A stretch of 38,544 nucleotides of DNA from an uncultured Corynebacterium sp. (lineage in GTDB: Bacteria; Actinomycetota; Actinomycetes; Mycobacteriales; Mycobacteriaceae), in NCBI RefSeq assembly GCF_937999985.1, contig NZ_CALLDG010000184.1:1-38544 (forward strand), in the 5' to 3' direction. Both the position numbers and the translations under genes were made by a program. The notes beneath the pieces were generated by a model. The model saw nothing but the letters and a program-made list of their open reading frames with translations. It did not search any database and was not told the origin of the DNA. Each line of letters starts with the position of its first letter. The first letter of the stretch is position 1. Below, piece by piece: positions 12,409 through 20,369 of this stretch.

Positions 12409-13032
12409 ATGCCACCGTTGTCGCCAGACCAGGTTGAGCAGCTTGGTCGTGCATTGTCCGCGATTGAATCTATGGCCCCCGCTCTCGCTGAGATGATGGT
12501 CCCCTCTCCGCCTGCCTCCGGGGTCAATGGGGGTCGTCCCCCGAGTGCCCGGGGGGCTCGCCCGCCGCTACCGGTGTACTTGCTGGATGTGGAGCACGCG
12601 GCGGAGTTGTGTCTGTGGGACTGGGCGCAGGCGCTGGCCTACGAGGTGCAGTGCCGGCCACCGACCAGTCGACGCCTTGAGTACGTGGCTCGTTGGCTTC
12701 ATGATCGTGTGCATGATGTCGCGGAGCGTTCGTGGGCTGATGGTGTGCTCGTCGAGGTTGAGCATCATCGGCGGGTGATAGGCGATAGAGTGAGTCCACC
12801 TGAGCCGGTAGCGCGGCGGGAGATTCCGCAGCAGGGTTCTGCGCGTCAGGTTGCCGATGCTCTTGCGGTGCTGGGTGTGCGTGTCAGTCACACGTCGTTG
12901 AGGAAGTGGGCGAGGCAAGGTGAGCTTCCAACGACGCTGAGCGATGAAGGCGTGGAACTCTTCGACATCGCAGACTGCATGCGCGCAGTCGCAGCACATC
13001 AGTGTGGCGACGACACGCGGTCGACAGGGTAG
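12409..13032 (+). CDS. HTH protein after the G-rich array
   Basis: This 207-aa protein has a Pro/Gly-rich N-terminal linker, a helical middle, and a C-terminal MerR/excisionase-like HTH (about 150-205: SARQVADALAVLGVRVSHTS, then LRKWARQGEL and LFDIADCMRAV). GGAG lies 4 bases before the ATG at 12409, which is preferred to the upstream alternative. It is the last gene before the late region, so it may regulate late transcription or replication. Inference from position only. Confidence 0.7.
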   Translation: MPPLSPDQVEQLGRALSAIESMAPALAEMMVPSPPASGVNGGRPPSARGARPPLPVYLLDVEHAAELCLWDWAQALAYEVQCRPPTSRRLEYVARWLHDRVHDVAERSWADGVLVEVEHHRRVIGDRVSPPEPVARREIPQQGSARQVADALAVLGVRVSHTSLRKWARQGELPTTLSDEGVELFDIADCMRAVAAHQCGDDTRSTG

Positions 13033-13049
13033 AACTTCGTGACCTGCGG

Positions 13050-13076
13050 TTTACAGTCCGTGTGCTAAGCTACGCT
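13050..13076 (+). promoter_or_regulatory. Candidate late promoter
   Basis: An extended -10 TGCTAAGCT (13063-13071) and a second box TACGCT (13071-13076) follow TTTACA (13050-13055). Spacing to the hexamers is not ideal (10 and 15 bases), so the extended -10 is the more likely signal. It lies just before a terminator and the packaging genes. Confidence 0.35.
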
Positions 13077-13089
13077 TGACTGAAGCGCA

Positions 13090-13129
13090 TGCTCTTAAAC
13101 CGGACTTAGGTTTGAGGGCATTTTCTTGT
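13090..13129 (+). terminator. Intrinsic terminator at the head of the late region
   Basis: TGCTCTTAAACC (13090-13101) and GGTTTGAGGGCA (13109-13120) form a 12-pair stem (two or three G-U pairs) with loop GGACTTA, followed by TTTTCTTGT. It ends the early transcript. If transcription also starts at 13063-13076, it would gate late expression. Confidence 0.75.
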
Positions 13130-13173
13130 ATGCGGCTCTCCTTGCCAGTGGCACAGCCGGGAAGGGATTCCCA

Positions 13174-13446
13174 ATGTCCAGAACTGGAAACATTCACTAC
13201 CGAGCAAAAAGAGCTCGCTTACTAGCCGGCGACGGTCTCGTCTGCGCCCGCTGCGGTCTGCCTATCGACAAGACACTGAAGTTCCCAGATCCATTCAGCG
13301 CGACGGCTGACCACATCACCCCAGTAGCCGCCGGCGGCCATAACCTCGGCCCCCTCCAGCCAATGCACCTGTGCTGCAACCAAGCGGAGGGAGCCAAAGG
13401 GCACCGGGCAGCAAAGGTGAAGCCAAGGCACGTTAGAAACTGGTAG
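13174..13446 (+). CDS. HNH endonuclease of the packaging module
   Basis: This 90-aa HNH protein has CARCG, DHITPVAAGG and NLGPLQPMHLCCN: two CxxC zinc knuckles around the HNH beta-beta-alpha-metal core. In HK97-type phages an HNH protein next to the terminase is needed for DNA cutting during packaging, usually of cos genomes. GAAGGG lies 8 bases before ATG 13174. Confidence 0.9.
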   Translation: MSRTGNIHYRAKRARLLAGDGLVCARCGLPIDKTLKFPDPFSATADHITPVAAGGHNLGPLQPMHLCCNQAEGAKGHRAAKVKPRHVRNW

Positions 13447-13593
13447 CGCATGTGAAGCCCCTGGGGAGGGAACCCTGTCCCAATCACGGAAGCAAAAGGG
13501 GCACTGCATTGCCTGGATACCTCCCCTGACCTGCGAAAATGAAGTGTGACTAGGTAGGGACATCCTAACAAAAACAGAACGAAGGAGCAGCCA
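13447..13593. other. Spacer between HNH and small terminase
   Basis: No gene is seen in these 147 bases. GGGGAGG (13463-13469) and CCTCCCC (13520-13526) are exact inverted arms about 50 bases apart. The position between the HNH and terminase genes makes this a candidate for part of the packaging (cos) region, but no overhang sequence can be read. Confidence 0.35.
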
Positions 13594-14004
13594 ATGAATC
13601 AGCGGCTTACATGCATCGTCTGCTCCACACCCCTGACGGGGCGGCAACGGTTCTACTGCTCAGGCCGATGTAGAAAACGCGGCCAGCGCCACCCCGATCT
13701 CTACCCAAAACCACAAGCCCGAAAGCCCAACCCCACGGCACAACCGCCCGTAGAGATACCTCGCGCCGGGCGCATCACTACCGCGGTACGTCGCAACAGC
13801 AAGCAAGACGTACTGGACGAACTGCTCCTACGCCTTGCGATGGAAATCGACCAGGCGACCGACCCGAAAACAATCGCCCCGCTGTCAGCACGCCTCATTG
13901 ATGTCCTCGACCGAGTAGAAGACGCAGACACCGATTCGCAGAAGGGAGGAAGCTTCCTTGACGAACTCACTGCACGCCGTGCCCAGCGCCCCGAGGCTGG
14001 GTAG
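13594..14004 (+). CDS. Terminase small subunit
   Basis: This 136-aa protein begins with a zinc ribbon (CIVCSTPLTGRQRFYCSGRC, residues 7-26), then a basic linker, and a helical C-terminal half (about 70-130). Actinophage small terminases with this zinc-ribbon start recognise phage DNA and guide the large subunit. GAAGGAG lies 6 bases before the ATG. It overlaps the large subunit gene by 47 bases. Confidence 0.8.
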   Translation: MNQRLTCIVCSTPLTGRQRFYCSGRCRKRGQRHPDLYPKPQARKPNPTAQPPVEIPRAGRITTAVRRNSKQDVLDELLLRLAMEIDQATDPKTIAPLSARLIDVLDRVEDADTDSQKGGSFLDELTARRAQRPEAG

Positions 14005-15442
14005 CCAAATGCCAAGCTTCCTCGCCAAGCCGAAAACCCCCGTAGCCGACGTCTACGACGGCGAAGACTATATCGCCCTAGCCAGCGCCTGTGGCCTTAT
14101 CCCAGACGAATGGCAAGAAGGCATCATCACCGGCATCACAGCAAGAGACAACGACGGGCGCCTCGTCGCTAAACGCGCCGGGCTGTCTGTTCCTCGCCAG
14201 AATGGTAAGAACGGAGCCCTTGAGGTTCTGGAGCTCGGGCAGATGGTTTTGTCCGGGCGGAGGATTATTCATACAAGCCACGAAGTGAAAACGTCGCGTA
14301 AGGCGTTTATTCGTTTGGCGTCGTTCTTCGAGGAGAACGATGAGCTTGCGAAGTTGGTGAAGAATATCCGTAAGGTCAATGGCCAGGAGCAGATTATTCT
14401 CACCAACGGTGGCTCGTGTGAGTTTATCGCTAGGTCAAAGTCGTCGGGGCGTGGCTTCACGGTGGATACTCTGGTTCTTGATGAGGCGCAAGAGCTTCGG
14501 GACGAAGCGCTAGAGGCTTTGCTGCCTACGATCGCATCGGGGCCAGCCGGAGACCCTCAAATCATCATGACGGGCACGCCGCCGGACCCGACAGACATTA
14601 ACGGTGAAGTGTTCCGGCGAATGCATGACGCCGCGCACTCTAACGAAGATGACACTTTGTGGTGGGCAGAGTGGTCTGTCCTCGCCGATGACGATGTCGA
14701 GATAGACGCTGATGATCGCGACCTGTGGTACCAAGCGAACCCGGCGCTTGGAAAGCGTATGCGTGTCGAAACTGTCGCTGCGGAGCGTGCAGCTATGGCG
14801 GATTCGTCGTTTCGTCGCGAGCGTCTTGGTATGTGGGAGCAGGAACGTAGCGCGCGAATCTTGCCGATTGAAGACTGGACGGCGTGCGCTGACCCGAACT
14901 TGTCTGATGATGGGGAGCCGGTGGCGTTAGCAATTGATATTGCTCCGTCGCGTGATTCGGCGTCTATCGCGGCTGCCGGCATGACTGTTGATGGTCATGT
15001 GTGGGCGGATGTGATTGAAAACCGCCGCGGCACACCTGAGTGGGTTATCCCGCGGTTGAAGGCAATTTTGGAGAAACAGGAAGCCCGCGCGGTACTCATC
15101 GATGTGTTGTCGCCGGCTGGCTCGCTGATTGACCCGTTGGAAGCGGAGGGCATCAAAGTCTCGCGCATCGGGTCGAACATCATGGCCGCAGCAACGGCGC
15201 AGCTTTACGACGCTGTGATGTCGCATGATTTCCGGCATTTAGATCAGCCGTCTCTGAACCTTGCCGCTGCAGCTGCCAGGAAACGAAAACTTGGTGACGC
15301 ATGGGCGTGGAACCGGTCGAACCCGGACGCGGACATCACACCACTGGTGGCAGCGACGCTGGCATGCACAGGACGGACATACACGAGAGCGAAGCGCCCG
15401 GTGAAACCAACAAGGGCTAGAAGGAAGGTGACGGTATGGTAG
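13958..15442 (+). CDS. terL: Terminase large subunit
   Basis: This 494-aa packaging motor has an N-terminal ATPase with an atypical Walker A (SVPRQNGKNG, about residue 78), Walker B TLVLDEAQEL and coupling motif MTGTPPD, and a C-terminal RNase H-like nuclease starting at about residue 325 (VALAIDIAPS, later AVLIDVLSPAG). It fits the Terminase_1/HK97-type family. The TTG start at 13958 is chosen because GGGAGG lies 8 bases upstream; the internal ATG at 14010 lacks such a site. It drives DNA into procapsids at the portal. Confidence 0.96.
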   Translation: MTNSLHAVPSAPRLGSQMPSFLAKPKTPVADVYDGEDYIALASACGLIPDEWQEGIITGITARDNDGRLVAKRAGLSVPRQNGKNGALEVLELGQMVLSGRRIIHTSHEVKTSRKAFIRLASFFEENDELAKLVKNIRKVNGQEQIILTNGGSCEFIARSKSSGRGFTVDTLVLDEAQELRDEALEALLPTIASGPAGDPQIIMTGTPPDPTDINGEVFRRMHDAAHSNEDDTLWWAEWSVLADDDVEIDADDRDLWYQANPALGKRMRVETVAAERAAMADSSFRRERLGMWEQERSARILPIEDWTACADPNLSDDGEPVALAIDIAPSRDSASIAAAGMTVDGHVWADVIENRRGTPEWVIPRLKAILEKQEARAVLIDVLSPAGSLIDPLEAEGIKVSRIGSNIMAAATAQLYDAVMSHDFRHLDQPSLNLAAAAARKRKLGDAWAWNRSNPDADITPLVAATLACTGRTYTRAKRPVKPTRARRKVTVW

Positions 15443-16869
15443 CGGATTTTTTCTCCCGCGAGGAGAAGGCGCTGGTGGATTCGATGCTGGCGCAGATTGT
15501 GGCGCACTCGGCGGCGAACCGTGAGCATGAGTCGTACTACGACGGCTCGTTCACCGCACACCTGCTGAACATCTCCACTCCGGAGCATATCGGCCGGATG
15601 CTAAAGACCGTCTCCGGTTGGGCTGGCACAGCAGTTGATGTGCTCGAGGAACGCCTGGACTTCCTCGGCTACGCCGATGATGACTTGGTCGAGGCTTTTG
15701 AAACGAACGCGCTGGATGAAGAGTCCGGGCAGGTTCACCTCGACACGCTAATCTACGGAATCGGATTCGTCTCAGTAACCGGCGGCGGCGAGGGGGAACC
15801 GGAGCAGCTCATTCGTGGCCACGACGCAAACAACACCACAGGCCTACTAAACCCGCGCACCCGACTGTTCGACGCGGCACTAACCCGCGAGGTCAAAAAC
15901 GGCGACATCGTCGGCGTGGACCTGTGGCTACCAGACCAGGTAGTCAAGGCCCGCAGGGAACGCCATGGTTCCCCGTGGGAGATTGCCGACCGCAAGCGCA
16001 ACAACCTCGGCGCAGTACAGATCGTGCCATTTATCAACCGTGCCCGCATCGGCGACCGCGGCGGCAAATCAGAAGTAACCGCGCCACTACGCCGCTACGC
16101 AGACGCAGCAGTGCGCACCCTGATTTCCATGGACGTCAACCGCGAGTTCTTCTCCGCACCACAGCGCTACGCAATCGGCATGAGCTCTGATGATTTCGTC
16201 GGCCCCGACGGCCGACCTCTGAATCCTTGGCAGATCCTTACAGGGCGCGTATGGTCAACCGGCGAAGTCGGCGACGATGAACGCGAACCAAAACTCGGCG
16301 AATTCGACCCACAACCACCAGGACCATTCCTCGACCAAATCGAGGGACTCGCGCAACTCGCAGCAGCAGAAGCAGGCTTGCCGTCACACTACTTCGGCCT
16401 ACGAGGAGACCAAGCAACATCAGCCGACGCTATCCGCGCGATGGAAGCACGCCTGGTCAAACGCGCGGAGCGACGCCAAAAATCGTTTGGCCGCTCTTGG
16501 TCGCAGGTTTCCCGCCTGGTGCGCGCCGGGCGTGACGGTATGCCGGTGGCTGATGTTGAGGCGTCGCGTACGCGCTGGGGCAACCCGGCCACACCAACGG
16601 TTGGGGCGACGATGGATGCGATGGTCAAGGCTGTGCAGGCGGGTTTGGCGCCGGGTAATTCTCGGGTGATTTGGGATCGTGTTGGTTTCACTCCGGAGGA
16701 GCAGCGCTCGTTGGAACGTGAGGTTGCAAAACGGGATGCGATGCAGCGTGCAGCGTTGATTGCTAGTTCCGTGCAGGCTTCCGGTGGAGATATGGAAGCA
16801 CAGCCGCGTGCTCGAAGCGGTGTAAATCTAGACACGTTTCTATCTGGTAGTGACTCCACTGGTCTTTAG
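15436..16869 (+). CDS. Portal protein (SPP1 gp6-like)
   Basis: This 477-aa protein (MVADFFSREEKALVDSMLAQ...) has the size, position and pattern of SPP1-type portals: an N-terminal clip/wing region, the YGIGFVSVTGGG segment, and a long C-terminal helical stem (about 320-430) with SWSQVSRLVRAG. It forms the dodecameric DNA gate that docks terminase and later the head-tail connectors. Its start overlaps the terL stop; GGAAGG lies 7-8 bases upstream. Confidence 0.92.
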   Translation: MVADFFSREEKALVDSMLAQIVAHSAANREHESYYDGSFTAHLLNISTPEHIGRMLKTVSGWAGTAVDVLEERLDFLGYADDDLVEAFETNALDEESGQVHLDTLIYGIGFVSVTGGGEGEPEQLIRGHDANNTTGLLNPRTRLFDAALTREVKNGDIVGVDLWLPDQVVKARRERHGSPWEIADRKRNNLGAVQIVPFINRARIGDRGGKSEVTAPLRRYADAAVRTLISMDVNREFFSAPQRYAIGMSSDDFVGPDGRPLNPWQILTGRVWSTGEVGDDEREPKLGEFDPQPPGPFLDQIEGLAQLAAAEAGLPSHYFGLRGDQATSADAIRAMEARLVKRAERRQKSFGRSWSQVSRLVRAGRDGMPVADVEASRTRWGNPATPTVGATMDAMVKAVQAGLAPGNSRVIWDRVGFTPEEQRSLEREVAKRDAMQRAALIASSVQASGGDMEAQPRARSGVNLDTFLSGSDSTGL

Positions 16870-16887
16870 TCGTTTGGGGGTGGTGTG

Positions 16888-18072
16888 ATGCCGACGCATG
16901 ATGAGTACGCCGACTATATGGCGCAGCTGCAACTGTTGGCACAACAGGACTTGGCCGGGTGGTGGGCAAACACTGATGGGATGGCTCCGCCGTTGCGGAT
17001 GGACACTATGCGTGAGGCTTTCGACGCCGTTCAGCGTACGTATGGAGAGCAGGCGGCGTATGCTGCAGCCGAGCATCTGTTTCTCAACAGGCAGCTCGAT
17101 GAAGCGTTGGCTGGCGAGGAATTTCCCGAGGTGGCTAACCCGGCAGAGTATGAGCAAGCGCGTGCTGGTTTCAATTGGGCTACGAAGGAGTACCGGCGCA
17201 GTTTTGACCCAGCTTTGGTTGCTGTTGCAAGAGAAAAACTAGATGGTGTGTTAGTGCGTCTCGTTGCACAGCCTGCCCACGAGACAGAAATTCACGCGAC
17301 TCTAAAAGCAGGAACGGGGTTCGCTCGAATCCCGGAACCCGGGGCATGCACGTTTTGCTTGATGCTTGCCTCGCGTGGGGCGGCATACTCGCGCGAAACG
17401 GTCGTCGGCCTGGCAAGGTTCCATGACAACTGCCGATGCGTGGGCATCGAAGTCAAGGATGATTCTCAGTTGCCGCAGATCAACAGGGACCTCGAAAAGC
17501 TCTGGAAGGAGGCAGGCAACAAGGCCAAGTTCGACGAATTGATTAACAGCCGGCGTGCAGCAGCTGGCGGAAAGCCCACAGATGTAAACGCCAAGGCGGT
17601 ATTGCGATGGAAGCAGGACGTTGGCAAACTCGATCGATCTATTCCCCTCAACCATGTCATGCAGTGGAAGATTAGAAGAAGGAGAATCCAAGGCGGACAC
17701 AAGCATGAGCACATGATCGATATGCAAGCAGCGATTCGGCGGGGTGACGCTGAAGTCGGGGATAGGACAAAGACGTTTTTCCCGAAGATGAGTGACAGTG
17801 AACTGATCTCGTGGCTTTCGGGGCCTGAAGGCGTGCAGGCAGTCATCGAGGATCCCGATGTCGTTTCCGAACGTGGTCGCTATGGTCGAACACTTCGAAA
17901 GGAAGTCGTGGCCCCACATGGGCGGCGAATCGACCTAGCTGTGGAAGTAGCCGACGCTCCCCGATTAAGCGAGTATAGTTATCAAATAGTGACTCTGTAC
18001 CCGGAGCGAGGGGACGGGATTCAAGCACTGGGAAACGATGGAAACGTAGCGGAGGTGAGGATTGATGGATAG
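16888..18072 (+). CDS. MuF minor head protein with C-terminal toxin-like domain
   Basis: This 394-aa protein has a MuF (SPP1 gp7-like) region, residues 1-190, ending in the family's Cys/His signature: CTFC (154-157) and FHDNCRC (178-184). A linker follows, and then a 155-aa C-terminal domain with GGHKHEH (269-275), KTFFPK (295-300) and YQIVTLYPERGDG (365-377). This order resembles EndoU-like/BECR-fold ribonuclease toxins. MuF proteins with variable toxin tails are a known class of temperate-phage polymorphic toxins and are packaged in the head. The tail domain uses AGA/AGG arginine codons (near 17670), unlike its neighbours. The next gene overlaps by 8 bases and is a probable immunity gene. 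ATG 16888 follows GGGGG by 7 bases. Confidence 0.8.
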   Translation: MPTHDEYADYMAQLQLLAQQDLAGWWANTDGMAPPLRMDTMREAFDAVQRTYGEQAAYAAAEHLFLNRQLDEALAGEEFPEVANPAEYEQARAGFNWATKEYRRSFDPALVAVAREKLDGVLVRLVAQPAHETEIHATLKAGTGFARIPEPGACTFCLMLASRGAAYSRETVVGLARFHDNCRCVGIEVKDDSQLPQINRDLEKLWKEAGNKAKFDELINSRRAAAGGKPTDVNAKAVLRWKQDVGKLDRSIPLNHVMQWKIRRRRIQGGHKHEHMIDMQAAIRRGDAEVGDRTKTFFPKMSDSELISWLSGPEGVQAVIEDPDVVSERGRYGRTLRKEVVAPHGRRIDLAVEVADAPRLSEYSYQIVTLYPERGDGIQALGNDGNVAEVRIDG

Positions 18073-18361
18073 CTTCAACGCGCTTTGCGAAGAAGTCGAC
18101 GCCGTAGTGGGGGATGCCGCTCACTACGGCGCCTACGGTCAAACCACCGGAGGAAGCGCACCCGAGCTTTTTCTCAACGACCTGGTGGATGCACGCGCAA
18201 AGGTGCCAAGTGACCTGAAGCGCCGGTTCCTCGAAATCTGGAGCACTGATGAAGAGATCATTCACGCCGATCCTGATGAGCGCGATGGCATTACTCACGA
18301 CCTTGTTGTCGAGTTCGCCGCGATGGACCCGGTAATCGACCTTGGTCCGAACTGGACCTGA
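18065..18361 (+). CDS. Probable immunity protein for the MuF toxin
   Basis: This 98-aa acidic protein (MDSFNALCEEVDAVVGDAAH...WSTDEEIIHADPDERDGITH) overlaps the MuF-toxin gene by 8 bases, with GGAGG 9 bases before the ATG. A small acidic protein encoded directly after a toxin-tailed gene is the usual position of an immunity partner, which would neutralise the toxin in the lysogen. No immunity family is recognised, so the role is inferred from context. Confidence 0.6.
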   Translation: MDSFNALCEEVDAVVGDAAHYGAYGQTTGGSAPELFLNDLVDARAKVPSDLKRRFLEIWSTDEEIIHADPDERDGITHDLVVEFAAMDPVIDLGPNWT

Positions 18362-18380
18362 TCAGAATCACGCCCTAATC

Positions 18381-18415
18381 AGCCCGGCCGCCCCGCTACG
18401 GGGCGCGCCGGGCTT
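18381..18415 (+). terminator. GC-rich hairpin before the tRNA gene
   Basis: AGCCCGGC and GCCGGGCT enclose an inner GCCCC/GGGGC stem with a short loop. No U-run follows (TTCATCATGG). It may act as a weak terminator, a processing site for the tRNA 5' end, or a transcript-stabilising structure. Confidence 0.5.
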
Positions 18416-18421
18416 CATCAT

Positions 18422-18506
18422 GGAAGGCCCCGCCCGTGGTGGGCAACCGGTTTCGAAAACCGGCATGGGACGTCACGGCGTCGGGGTTCGATTCCTCGGC
18501 CTTCCG
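18422..18506 (+). tRNA. tRNA-Ser (anticodon CGA)
   Basis: The 85-base cloverleaf has acceptor GGAAGGC (18422-18428) with GCCTTCC (18499-18505), D-stem GCCC/GGGC (18432-18435, 18441-18444), anticodon stem CCGGT/ACCGG (18447-18451, 18459-18463), loop TTCGAAA with anticodon CGA at 18454-18456, a long variable arm (18464-18481), and T-arm CGGGG-TTCGATT-CCTCG. The long variable arm and anticodon indicate serine, reading UCG. The discriminator is G and CCA is not encoded. The D-loop is short (5 bases), so efficiency is uncertain. Confidence 0.85.
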
Positions 18507-18553
18507 CGACCCCACACCCAGGTTGGTAGCGGGGCTTTCTTATCCCATAAACA

Positions 18554-18598
18554 GGCCACCTAGACGGGTAGAGCAGGGTGCAATTCCCTGTATGGCCA
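18554..18598 (+). ncRNA. tRNA-like element lacking the anticodon arm
   Basis: GGCCA (18554-18558) pairs with TGGCC (18593-18597). CAGGG-TGCAATT-CCCTG (18574-18590) has T-arm geometry with a 7-base loop, and TAGACGGGTAGAG between them resembles a D-arm. An anticodon arm is missing. It may be a decayed tRNA or a tRNA mimic. The similar minihelix at 7900-7940 makes chance less likely. Confidence 0.45.
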
Positions 18599-18605
18599 CG
18601 GCATT

Positions 18606-18643
18606 GACCCCACATTCCCCTGGCGGGCTCTGTGGGGTTTTTG
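18606..18643 (+). terminator. Intrinsic terminator before the scaffold gene
   Basis: ACCCCACA and TGTGGGGT form an 8-pair stem with a 16-base loop, followed by TTTTTG. It would reduce transcription of the capsid genes relative to the tRNA, unless antitermination or a downstream promoter operates. Confidence 0.65.
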
Positions 18644-18685
18644 CGTACCCGAAGTGTTTTTCTCCCAGGAGGGGCAAACAAATTT

Positions 18686-19216
18686 ATGTCTACGAATGAA
18701 GCGGCCGCTGATGCGCAGACCACCGATTCCACGCCAGATACTCCGGCGCAGGCTGAACCTGCTCGCGAGGATCACGGCGCGGAAGAGAAGCAGGAAATGA
18801 CCATCGAGGATTACAAGTCCGCGTTGGACAAGGTTCGTCGTGAGGCGGCGAAGTATCGCACGGAGAACAAGGAGCTGCGCCCGTTGGCGCAGCGCGCTAA
18901 GGAAGCTGAAGAAGCTGGCAAGAGTGAGCTGCAAAAAGCCCAGGAGCGGATTGCGGCATTGGAGGCGGAAAAGCAGGCAAGTGTTCTTGCCGCGGCACGC
19001 GCAGAGCTGGCAGCCAAGCACGGCATTCCTGGTGAGTTGATTACGGGTGATGATGCCGAATCGATGGCGGAGTCTGCGGCGGCTATTGCTGCATACGTGG
19101 ACAAGCGGCTGGGGGAGTCGGCGAAGCCGAGTCTTCCGGTCGTGGAGTCGGTCGGTCGCTTAAGTGGCGGCGTTGATCGTGACTCGCAGGCCAGGGCAAT
19201 CCTCGGCCTGAACTAA
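18686..19216 (+). CDS. Capsid scaffold protein
   Basis: This 176-aa highly charged protein is mostly a long coiled coil (about 38-105, DYKSALDKVRREAAKYRTEN..., EELQKAQERIAAL-like heptads) with a flexible acidic N-terminus and a Gly/Arg tail. This is the usual DUF4355-type scaffold directly before the major capsid gene. It shapes the procapsid and is lost on maturation. GGAGGGG lies 11 bases before ATG 18686, a rather long spacing. Confidence 0.85.
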   Translation: MSTNEAAADAQTTDSTPDTPAQAEPAREDHGAEEKQEMTIEDYKSALDKVRREAAKYRTENKELRPLAQRAKEAEEAGKSELQKAQERIAALEAEKQASVLAAARAELAAKHGIPGELITGDDAESMAESAAAIAAYVDKRLGESAKPSLPVVESVGRLSGGVDRDSQARAILGLN

Positions 19217-19259
19217 CAAGACTAGGCCACCATGTGTGGCAGAAAGGACAGGTAGCATT

Positions 19260-20186
19260 ATGGCTACTCTGACTGCAGAGACTCTTACTGGGGGAAACGG
19301 CGGCTCCGCGCTGCTGCCCCGTAGTGTCTCTGATGAGATTTGGAACGCGGCGACTGCACAGTCGATTGTGCCGACGCTGGCGAAGGCTCACCCGGTCATT
19401 CTGGGTGAGAACATCATCCCGGTGCTGACTAAGCGCCCGTCCGCGTCGATTGTCGGCGAGCTGGGAAACAAGCCGGACTCCGAGTTCGAGGTTGGCGCGA
19501 AGTCCATCAAGCCGATTAAGGCTGTTGTGGGCCTGGAGTTTTCTATGGAGACTCTGGTGGCCAACCCGGCGAACACTATGGACATGATGAGCGAGGAACT
19601 GTCGGCTGCTCTTGCCCGCCAGATTGACCTTGCAATCATTCATGGCCGCCAGGCCTCCGACGGCGCCGCGCTGTCTGGTAATCCGGAGTTCATTAACCAG
19701 ACCACTAACCGGGTCAAGGTTGCCGGCACTCCGGAGACCGCGGACTCGGAGCTGTGGCAGGGCTACGACCTTGTTGTCGGCGGCTCCACCGCCCGCGATT
19801 TCACTGGCTTCGCTATGGATCCGCGCATGGTGTCCATGCTGGCCAATGCCCGCGACAAGGAAGGCCGTCGCCTGAACCCCGAGATTCCAATGGGCGGCCA
19901 GGTCACTAACTATGCAGGCCAGCCTGTGGCTGTGTCCCGCTCGGTGTCTGGCCAGATGGACGCATCTGCGGACACGAAGGTTCGCGCGTTCGGTGGCGAT
20001 TGGAATGCTCTGCGTTTCGGTCGCGCTCTGGATATTGCCCTCAAGCGCATCGAGTACGGTGACCCGTTCGGCAATGGTGACCTGCAGCGCCGCAACGCGG
20101 TGGCTTTCCTGACGGAGGTTATCTTCGGTTGGGCAATTCTCGACAAGGACGCTTTCGTCGCTTACGAGCTCGGTAGCGAGGGCTAG
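19260..20186 (+). CDS. Major capsid protein (HK97 fold)
   Basis: This 308-aa protein (MATLTAETLTGGNGGSALLP...) shows HK97-type features: SDEIWNAATAQSIVPTLA, an ILGENIIPVL strand, the E-loop region, the VVGLEFSMETL spine helix start, and a C-terminal P-domain end (AFVAYELG). It forms the icosahedral shell. Position between scaffold and connector genes supports the call. Codon use is strongly biased to GC-ending codons, as in highly expressed genes. Confidence 0.93.
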   Translation: MATLTAETLTGGNGGSALLPRSVSDEIWNAATAQSIVPTLAKAHPVILGENIIPVLTKRPSASIVGELGNKPDSEFEVGAKSIKPIKAVVGLEFSMETLVANPANTMDMMSEELSAALARQIDLAIIHGRQASDGAALSGNPEFINQTTNRVKVAGTPETADSELWQGYDLVVGGSTARDFTGFAMDPRMVSMLANARDKEGRRLNPEIPMGGQVTNYAGQPVAVSRSVSGQMDASADTKVRAFGGDWNALRFGRALDIALKRIEYGDPFGNGDLQRRNAVAFLTEVIFGWAILDKDAFVAYELGSEG

Positions 20187-20190
20187 AGCG

Positions 20191-20340
20191 ATGAAGCTTG
20201 TCAACAAGGCGAACGGCGTCGAGGTGTCTGTGTGTGATGAGCGCGGCCAGGAGCTGCTCTCGGAGGGCGCATGGGAGCGTATCGACGCGCCCAAGAAAAC
20301 CACGCGGCGGACTTCGCGTTCGAAGACAGCTACTGAATAG
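20191..20340 (+). CDS. 49-aa head-region protein
   Basis: The frame MKLVNKANGVEVSVCDERGQ... starts 4 bases after the capsid stop and ends in a basic tail (KKTTRRTSRSKTATE). Tiny genes of this form commonly follow the major capsid gene in actinophages. They may encode a head-stabilising or connector-linked protein. Function not established. Confidence 0.65.
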   Translation: MKLVNKANGVEVSVCDERGQELLSEGAWERIDAPKKTTRRTSRSKTATE

Positions 20341-20369
20341 CAGCTCTGCTGCTAGGGGAGGAGGAAGTG

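Larger units (their letters stand above)
18362..18685. other. Noncoding island inside the head operon
   Basis: About 320 bases without a protein gene separate the immunity gene from the scaffold gene. They hold, in order, a GC-rich hairpin (18381-18415), a tRNA-Ser gene (18422-18506), a tRNA-like element (18554-18598) and a terminator (about 18606-18643). Noncoding RNA genes in the middle of a structural operon are unusual, and the island directly follows the toxin module. Confidence 0.7.

Noticed and set aside
14010..14010. ATG 14010 as the terL start
   Set aside because: It lacks a ribosome-binding site, whereas TTG 13958 has GGGAGG 8 bases upstream.
19083..20303. 406-codon minus-strand open frame over the capsid gene
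   Set aside because: It is the antisense shadow of the major capsid gene; no ribosome-binding site, and its translation is rich in His/Arg/Ser without domain pattern.
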